From an uncultured Clostridia bacterium (lineage in GTDB: Bacteria > Bacillota > Clostridia > Oscillospirales > Ruminococcaceae): a stretch of DNA of 44,768 bases. The position numbers and the translations under genes were made by a program. Of this stretch, positions 40,130 through 44,768 are shown piece by piece. The stretch's first letter is position 1. The number at the start of each line of letters is the position of its first letter. The notes below the pieces were generated by a model. That model did no database searches, was not told where the DNA came from, and saw nothing but the letters and a program-made list of their open reading frames with translations. The stretch is taken from contig CANQNY010000006.1 in the NCBI GenBank assembly GCA_947625335.1, forward strand, positions 1 to 44,768. The letters run 5' to 3'.

Positions 40130-42436
40130 ATGAACGACGAAGAATACCCGGGGCTTTCGCGGGAGCAAGCCGACACGAAAGCAAAGCAGGGACTTTCAAA
40201 CAACGGTTTTGAAATAAAGACCAAAAGCGTTAAAGAGATATTTTTCGAGAATATTTTCACTTTTTTCAATCTTTTAAACCTCTTGTTGGCTGTTCCCATT
40301 TTTTTGACGGGAAAATTCAAAAACGCGCTGTTTCTCGCGGTCGCGGTGCTTAACAGCGCGATCGGTATAATACAGGCTCTGCGGGCAAAACGCGCTCTGG
40401 ACAAGCTGACGCTTATCTCGTCGCCGCACGCGCGCGTTATGCGCGACGGAAAAGAGACGACAATTTCCGTGGGAGAGGTTGTCGAGGACGATTTAATGAT
40501 ACTTTCGGCGGGTTCGCAGGTCTGCGCCGACGCAGTTATTTTAAGCGGAGAATGCGAGGCTGACGAGAGCCTTTTAAGCGGCGAGTCCGAACCCGTATTC
40601 AAGGAAAAAAGCGGCGAGCTGCACTCAGGGAGTTTTATCGTGTCGGGGAGCGTCAAAGCGAAGGTTGTCCGCGTGGGAGCGCAGTCCTCGGCTGGAAAAA
40701 TCACAAGCGGCGCGAAATACCTCAAAAAAAGCAATTCCGAGATAATAAATTCGATAAATAAGATAATAAAGATCATCTCGGTATGTATTCTGCCTATCGG
40801 CATAATTTTGTTTGTTAAAGCGATATTTGTGATAGAACAGCCTATCTCCGAGGGTGTGACAAGCTCGGTGGCGGCTCTTATCGGAATGATACCCGAGGGG
40901 CTGGTTTTGCTTACGCAGATTGCTCTGGCGCTTAGTGCGATAAGGCTCTCAAAGCGCAGTATGCTCTGCCGCGATTTGTGCTGTGTAGAGGCTCTGGCGC
41001 AGGTTGACGTGCTTTGCCTTGACAAAACGGGAACTCTTACCGAGGGCAAAATGGAAATTGCCGACGTCCGGGCTTTGGACGCGGATATTGATGTAAATCA
41101 AGCCCTTTGCGCGTTTGCAAAAGCTTTTCCCGAGGAAAATTTCACCTTGCACGCAATCAAGGAACATTTTTCCTGCAACTCCCCGTATACAGCGCAAAAA
41201 ACGGTCTCTTTCTCCTCGGCGAGAAAATGGAGCGCGGCGCAGTTCGACGTGCTCGGAACGCTGGTTCTTGGGGCGGCGGACAGAGTCCTCGGCGAAAATG
41301 ACGAGGAAGTTGTCAAAGAATGTAAAAAGCTGTCGGAGAGCGGTCTTAGAGTATTGGTTCTGGCAAGGTCTCCCCTGCCGATAATCGGAAATGAATTGCC
41401 GAAACAGCTTAAACCCGCGGCGATTATCACGCTTTCGGACGTAATAAGAAGTTCCGCGCGAGAAACGCTGTCCTTTTTCCAAAAACAGGGAGTTGCCGTT
41501 AAAATAATTTCCGGCGACGACCCTGCCTGCGCCGCACATTCTGCAATCCTTGCGGGTTTGGCGGGAGAATGCGTCGATATGACGGGGGTGTCCGAGGAAG
41601 AAATTCCCGAAATCGCGGAAAAATATACAATTTTCGGGAGAACTTCCCCGCAGCAGAAAGTGGCGATTATAAAGGCTCTCAAAGCCGCGGGTCACAAGGT
41701 GGCAATGACGGGAGACGGCGTAAACGACATTTTAGCTCTCAGGGAGGCGGACTGCTCGGCGGCAATGCAGTCGGGGAGCGACGCCGCAAGAGCCGTTGCC
41801 CAGCTTGTGCTTACAAACAGCGATTTTTCCTCTATGCCGACAGCGGTCGCCGAGGGACGGCGTTGTATAAACAACATTCGGCGGTCGGCGGCGCTGTTTC
41901 TTACAAAAACCGTATTTTCGGCGGTAGTGGCGGTCGTGTTCCTGTTTTTGCCGATGAATTACCCGCTTATTCCCATCCAGATAACCCTTATCGGCGCGCT
42001 TGCTATCGGAATTCCGTCGTTTTTGCTGACGTTAGAGCCGAATTTTGAGCGCGTAAAGGGCGATTTCCTGAAAACCGTGCTGAAAAGATCCGCTCCCGCG
42101 GGAATTTCCGCTGCTTTGGGAGTTATCGCGGTGTCCGTGCTGAAAGCGGTAACGGGCTTTGAAAACCTCTCCGCCGTGACAGTCACAGCGGTCGCATGCT
42201 TTGGCGCGCTTTTTGAAGTCTGTCAGCCGATAACCGTCCGCAGAGGCGTAATGCTTGCCGTGCTTTACGCGGCGTTTGCGGGGGCGGCGATACTGTTTCC
42301 CGTGTTTTTCGGGATAACTGCCGCCTCGGCGGGAGAATGGGCGATAACGGCGGCGATTGCTGCGGCGGTGGTGGTTTTTCAGCGCGTTTTTTACGGGTTT
42401 TCGCACAATTCGGAAAATCGTTCCCGAACATCTTAA
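40130..42436 (+). CDS. P-type cation-transporting ATPase
   Basis: A 768-residue P-type ATPase. The actuator domain has DESLLSGESEP; the phosphorylated Asp298 is in CLDKTGTLTEGK; the hinge is MTGDGVNDILALREADCS (about residue 526). The M4 helix carries GMIPEGLVLLTQIALA, with Pro-Glu-Gly in the ion site. The N-terminus lacks a heavy-metal-binding domain, so it belongs with the Ca2+/Mg2+-like group; exact ion not decidable. The nucleotide domain is short. GGAGGG precedes the ATG. Confidence 0.88.
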   Translation: MNDEEYPGLSREQADTKAKQGLSNNGFEIKTKSVKEIFFENIFTFFNLLNLLLAVPIFLTGKFKNALFLAVAVLNSAIGIIQALRAKRALDKLTLISSPHARVMRDGKETTISVGEVVEDDLMILSAGSQVCADAVILSGECEADESLLSGESEPVFKEKSGELHSGSFIVSGSVKAKVVRVGAQSSAGKITSGAKYLKKSNSEIINSINKIIKIISVCILPIGIILFVKAIFVIEQPISEGVTSSVAALIGMIPEGLVLLTQIALALSAIRLSKRSMLCRDLCCVEALAQVDVLCLDKTGTLTEGKMEIADVRALDADIDVNQALCAFAKAFPEENFTLHAIKEHFSCNSPYTAQKTVSFSSARKWSAAQFDVLGTLVLGAADRVLGENDEEVVKECKKLSESGLRVLVLARSPLPIIGNELPKQLKPAAIITLSDVIRSSARETLSFFQKQGVAVKIISGDDPACAAHSAILAGLAGECVDMTGVSEEEIPEIAEKYTIFGRTSPQQKVAIIKALKAAGHKVAMTGDGVNDILALREADCSAAMQSGSDAARAVAQLVLTNSDFSSMPTAVAEGRRCINNIRRSAALFLTKTVFSAVVAVVFLFLPMNYPLIPIQITLIGALAIGIPSFLLTLEPNFERVKGDFLKTVLKRSAPAGISAALGVIAVSVLKAVTGFENLSAVTVTAVACFGALFEVCQPITVRRGVMLAVLYAAFAGAAILFPVFFGITAASAGEWAITAAIAAAVVVFQRVFYGFSHNSENRSRTS

Positions 42437-42444
42437 AATTCCTC

Positions 42445-42473
42445 TTGAAAAATCACGGGAAATGTGGTATCAT
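42445..42473 (+). promoter_or_regulatory. Promoter of the replication gene pair
   Basis: TTGAAA (42445-42450), 17 nt, TATCAT (42468-42473), 36 nt upstream of the DnaD-like gene. Confidence 0.6.
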
Positions 42474-42509
42474 AAAAATATATAGTTTTTGTAAAATAAT
42501 GGTGATGTA

Positions 42510-43520
42510 ATGGGATTTTGTTTGAATGTGGGAGAATGGAACAGCGTTTTTGCCGTGCCGGCAAGCGTTGTGGACAAATATATAAAACTTGCGGGTGAAA
42601 AGCCGCTGAAACTCCTGCTATACCTTTTAAGGCACGGTGGAGAGACGTTTTCCGAGGACAAGCTGAAAACGGAACTCGGTTTTTCCGACGCGGGAGAACT
42701 TGAAGACGCGGCGAAATTCTGGATACAGCGCGGAATAATAGACTGCCGCGACGATAACGATAACGTTCTGACGGCGCGGCGCGACGAACAGACTGCGCCT
42801 GCCCGAAAAGTCCCCGAACAGCTTACTCTTGACAGTTCCGAGCCTTCCCCCGCTAAACCCGATCCTGCGCCCGCAAAGGCTAAACGTTCGCCGACGGCGG
42901 TCTCCTCGGGCGAGATTGCAAGGCGCATAAAAGAGGACGGCGATATCCGCAGTTTGTTTAACGAGGTGGAGAAAATTTACGGCAGACCTCTGCGCCAAAG
43001 CGAAAATGTGATGGTGATCTCGCTGGTGGACTACTACGGGCTGCCCGCGGCGGTGGCTTTGCTGCTTATAAGCTGCTGCAACAAGCTCGGCAAGACAAAT
43101 TCGAGTTACATATACGCTGCAGCGCAGGACTGGAGCGACAACGGGATAAATTCGGTGGAGCTTGCGGACGCTAAAATTCGTTCTATAGAAAAAATCAATA
43201 CCACGGAACAGAAAATCCGAAAAGAATTTGACATTCAAAATTCGTTTACTCAAAAGCAGAGAGAGCTTATCAAAATCTGGACGGAACAATGGAATTTCAG
43301 CGAGGAAATGATAATTCTTGCCTGCGGGAAAACTATAGACCAGCTTGGCAAGTGGAATGTAAATTACACCAACAGGATACTCGAAAACTGGAAATCAGAC
43401 AACATTTCCACCGTCGAGGCTGCAAACAGCGACAAACAGCCCTCCAAAAAGGACGAAAATTCTTCGTTTGATGTAGACGACGTTATGAACAGAATTTTCC
43501 AAAAACGCTACGGCGGCTGA
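42510..43520 (+). CDS. DnaD-domain replication initiation protein
   Basis: A 336-residue protein. The N-terminal winged-helix part (PASVVDKYIKLAGEKPLKLL, GETFSEDKLKTELGF) is followed by a Pro/Ala/Lys linker (about 100-130). Two DnaD-type helical modules come next: IRSLFNEVEKIYGRPLRQSE with YYGLPAAVALLLISC, and TQKQRELIKIWTEQWNFSEE with TIDQLGKWNVNYTNRIL. Such proteins help load the replicative helicase at origins. It is 13 nt from the DnaI-like gene, the known DnaD/DnaI pairing in Clostridia. Confidence 0.87.
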   Translation: MGFCLNVGEWNSVFAVPASVVDKYIKLAGEKPLKLLLYLLRHGGETFSEDKLKTELGFSDAGELEDAAKFWIQRGIIDCRDDNDNVLTARRDEQTAPARKVPEQLTLDSSEPSPAKPDPAPAKAKRSPTAVSSGEIARRIKEDGDIRSLFNEVEKIYGRPLRQSENVMVISLVDYYGLPAAVALLLISCCNKLGKTNSSYIYAAAQDWSDNGINSVELADAKIRSIEKINTTEQKIRKEFDIQNSFTQKQRELIKIWTEQWNFSEEMIILACGKTIDQLGKWNVNYTNRILENWKSDNISTVEAANSDKQPSKKDENSSFDVDDVMNRIFQKRYGG

Positions 43521-43533
43521 AAGAAGGTAATTT

Positions 43534-44517
43534 ATGTCATTCGATAATAGAATTTTCGAGGCGGCTCAGGAGCGGCTTGCAAAGCGCAGGAGCGACAACA
43601 AGCACGTTGAGGACCTCAGACGGATAGAAATTCACGGGAAGATCCCCGAATACTGCGAGCTTGAACGCAGCCTTGCGGACACGATGTCGGATATATTCTC
43701 CGCGATAGCGAATAAAACGGAGAATTTGGAGGAAATTATCCGCAAAGCTATGAGCGATAATATGGAAATTCAGAAAAAAATGGGCGATAAGCTGGAGAGG
43801 CGCGGTTATCCGCGGGATTATCTCGACCCGGTGTACAGCTGCCGAAAATGCCGCGACAAAGGGACGGCTGACGGGAAATGGTGCGAGTGTTTCAGCAGGC
43901 TTTTGAACACCGTTGCCGCGGAGGAGCTTAACGCACATTCTCCGCTGAAACTGTCTACGTTTGAAAGCTTTGATGTGAATTACTATTCCGATAAGGAAAC
44001 TGTTTCCAGATCAAGCGGGAAAACACAGCGCGAAGTTATGAAAAACAACTATCGGGAATGTGTGAATTTTGCCGAGGATTTCAACGGCAAGGGCATGGGA
44101 CTGCTTATGGTCGGGGGTACGGGGCTTGGGAAAACGCATCTCTCGCTTGCGGCGGCAAACCGCGTGATAGAGCGCGGGTTCTGCGTTATCTACGACTCTG
44201 CGCCCGAAATTCTGCGGCGAATAGACAAAGAGCAATTTGGCAGAGCCGACGGCGATACAATGCAGCTTATTATGGACTGCGATTTGCTTATCCTCGACGA
44301 TCTCGGCTCGGAACCCCCAAAAAACGAGCGTTATATCTCCACGCTGTACGAAATTATAAACGCCCGTCAAAGCCGCCTGCTGCCTATGATCGTAAATACC
44401 AATCTAAAAGGCGACGAGATACGGGAGCGTTATTCCGAAAGGATTTGTTCAAGGCTGCTTAGTATGGAAGTATTGCTGTTCTACGGGAATGATTACCGTT
44501 TGAACAACACATTATAA
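43534..44517 (+). CDS. Helicase loader (DnaI/DnaC-like ATPase)
   Basis: A 327-residue AAA+ protein. The N-terminal half has a Cys cluster (YSCRKCRDKGTADGKWCEC), a zinc site as in DnaI. The ATPase part has Walker A VGGTGLGKTHLS, Walker B LLILDDLGSEPP, sensor 1 IVNTNL and the arginine-finger region ERICSRL. It loads the DnaB-type helicase onto single-stranded DNA together with the DnaD-like protein upstream. GAAAGAAGG precedes the ATG. Confidence 0.9.
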   Translation: MSFDNRIFEAAQERLAKRRSDNKHVEDLRRIEIHGKIPEYCELERSLADTMSDIFSAIANKTENLEEIIRKAMSDNMEIQKKMGDKLERRGYPRDYLDPVYSCRKCRDKGTADGKWCECFSRLLNTVAAEELNAHSPLKLSTFESFDVNYYSDKETVSRSSGKTQREVMKNNYRECVNFAEDFNGKGMGLLMVGGTGLGKTHLSLAAANRVIERGFCVIYDSAPEILRRIDKEQFGRADGDTMQLIMDCDLLILDDLGSEPPKNERYISTLYEIINARQSRLLPMIVNTNLKGDEIRERYSERICSRLLSMEVLLFYGNDYRLNNTL

Positions 44518-44539
44518 AGAATTCAAGGAGGATAAAACT

Positions 44540-44768
44540 ATGGCGAAACTTAAAATCGGTATGCTGACAAGCGGCGGCGACTGCCCCGGACTTAATGCGA
44601 CCATACGGGGAGTGGCAAAGGCGACCTATGAAACTTTCGGTACTGATAACGTTGATATAATCGGTATCCACGACGGGTATCACGGACTTATACACGGCGT
44701 TTACAAGGAAATGGCGCCGAGCGACTTTTCGGGTATCCTCACAACGGGCGGTACCATTCTCGGCACAA
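44540..44768 (+). CDS. pfkA: 6-phosphofructokinase, 5' part
   Basis: The first 76 codons of a phosphofructokinase, cut by the window end. KIGMLTSGGDCPGLNATIRG carries the nucleotide-binding GGD; IIGIHDGYHGLIHG and TTGGTILGT follow. GGDCPGLNA, rather than GGDAPGMNA, is common in the clade that includes pyrophosphate-dependent enzymes, so the phosphate donor cannot be decided from this piece. AAGGAGG (44525-44531) precedes the ATG, 22 nt after the helicase loader. Confidence 0.88.
   Translation, partial: MAKLKIGMLTSGGDCPGLNATIRGVAKATYETFGTDNVDIIGIHDGYHGLIHGVYKEMAPSDFSGILTTGGTILGT

Overview
The window looks like a chromosomal segment of a spore-forming Firmicute of the class Clostridia, most likely an Oscillospiraceae/Ruminococcaceae gut lineage. 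The signs are strong AGGAGG ribosome sites, many sigma-A promoters of the form TTGACA-17-TATAAT, a CotJC spore-coat gene, and a DnaD plus DnaI-type replication pair next to a phosphofructokinase. No tRNA, rRNA or CRISPR array was seen.

Positions 1 to about 27,150 are most of one prophage with siphovirus-type tail genes, all in plus orientation except one lipoprotein. The left end and any integrase lie outside the window. The order is: an accessory early region (about 250-4,150) with a run of tiny CPFCG zinc-ribbon (Lar-like) proteins, a YopX protein, a DNA-methylase-like protein without its catalytic motif and a DUF5131 protein; an RtcB RNA ligase (4,219); then terminase, portal, minor head protein, a Com-like zinc finger, scaffold, decoration-like protein, major capsid, connectors, tail tube, tail-assembly chaperones, tape measure, tail tip, and lysis (holin, amidase). 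An AT-rich insert at 19,290-21,690 carries an Ltp-type superinfection-exclusion lipoprotein, a second lipoprotein and a membrane protein.

Four features of the prophage stand out. (1) The tape-measure gene is split by a 354-nt group I intron (15,911-16,264) whose P1, P3-P7 and P10 pairings can all be read; splicing restores a 1,322-residue protein. (2) The tail chaperones are joined by a canonical -1 slippery heptamer A AAT TTT (14,289-14,295). (3) Two late gene blocks begin with the same 5' leader motif followed by a terminator-like hairpin (9,574 and 21,809). (4) The right end of the prophage cuts into cotJC: the host gene resumes at the YGGPDGE codons without its first ~30 residues. This recalls elements that interrupt sporulation genes, such as skin in sigK and SP-beta in spsM.

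Positions 27,650-44,768 are host chromosome: an ABC exporter (minus strand) divergent from its two-component system; a noncoding inverted-repeat element; a flavodoxin/ferredoxin fusion; a LysR regulator divergent from an acetyltransferase, lipoprotein aldo-keto reductase and alpha/beta hydrolase operon; citrate synthase with a leader hairpin and a structured RNA-like region downstream; a P-type ATPase; and a DnaD, helicase loader and phosphofructokinase cluster that runs off the end.
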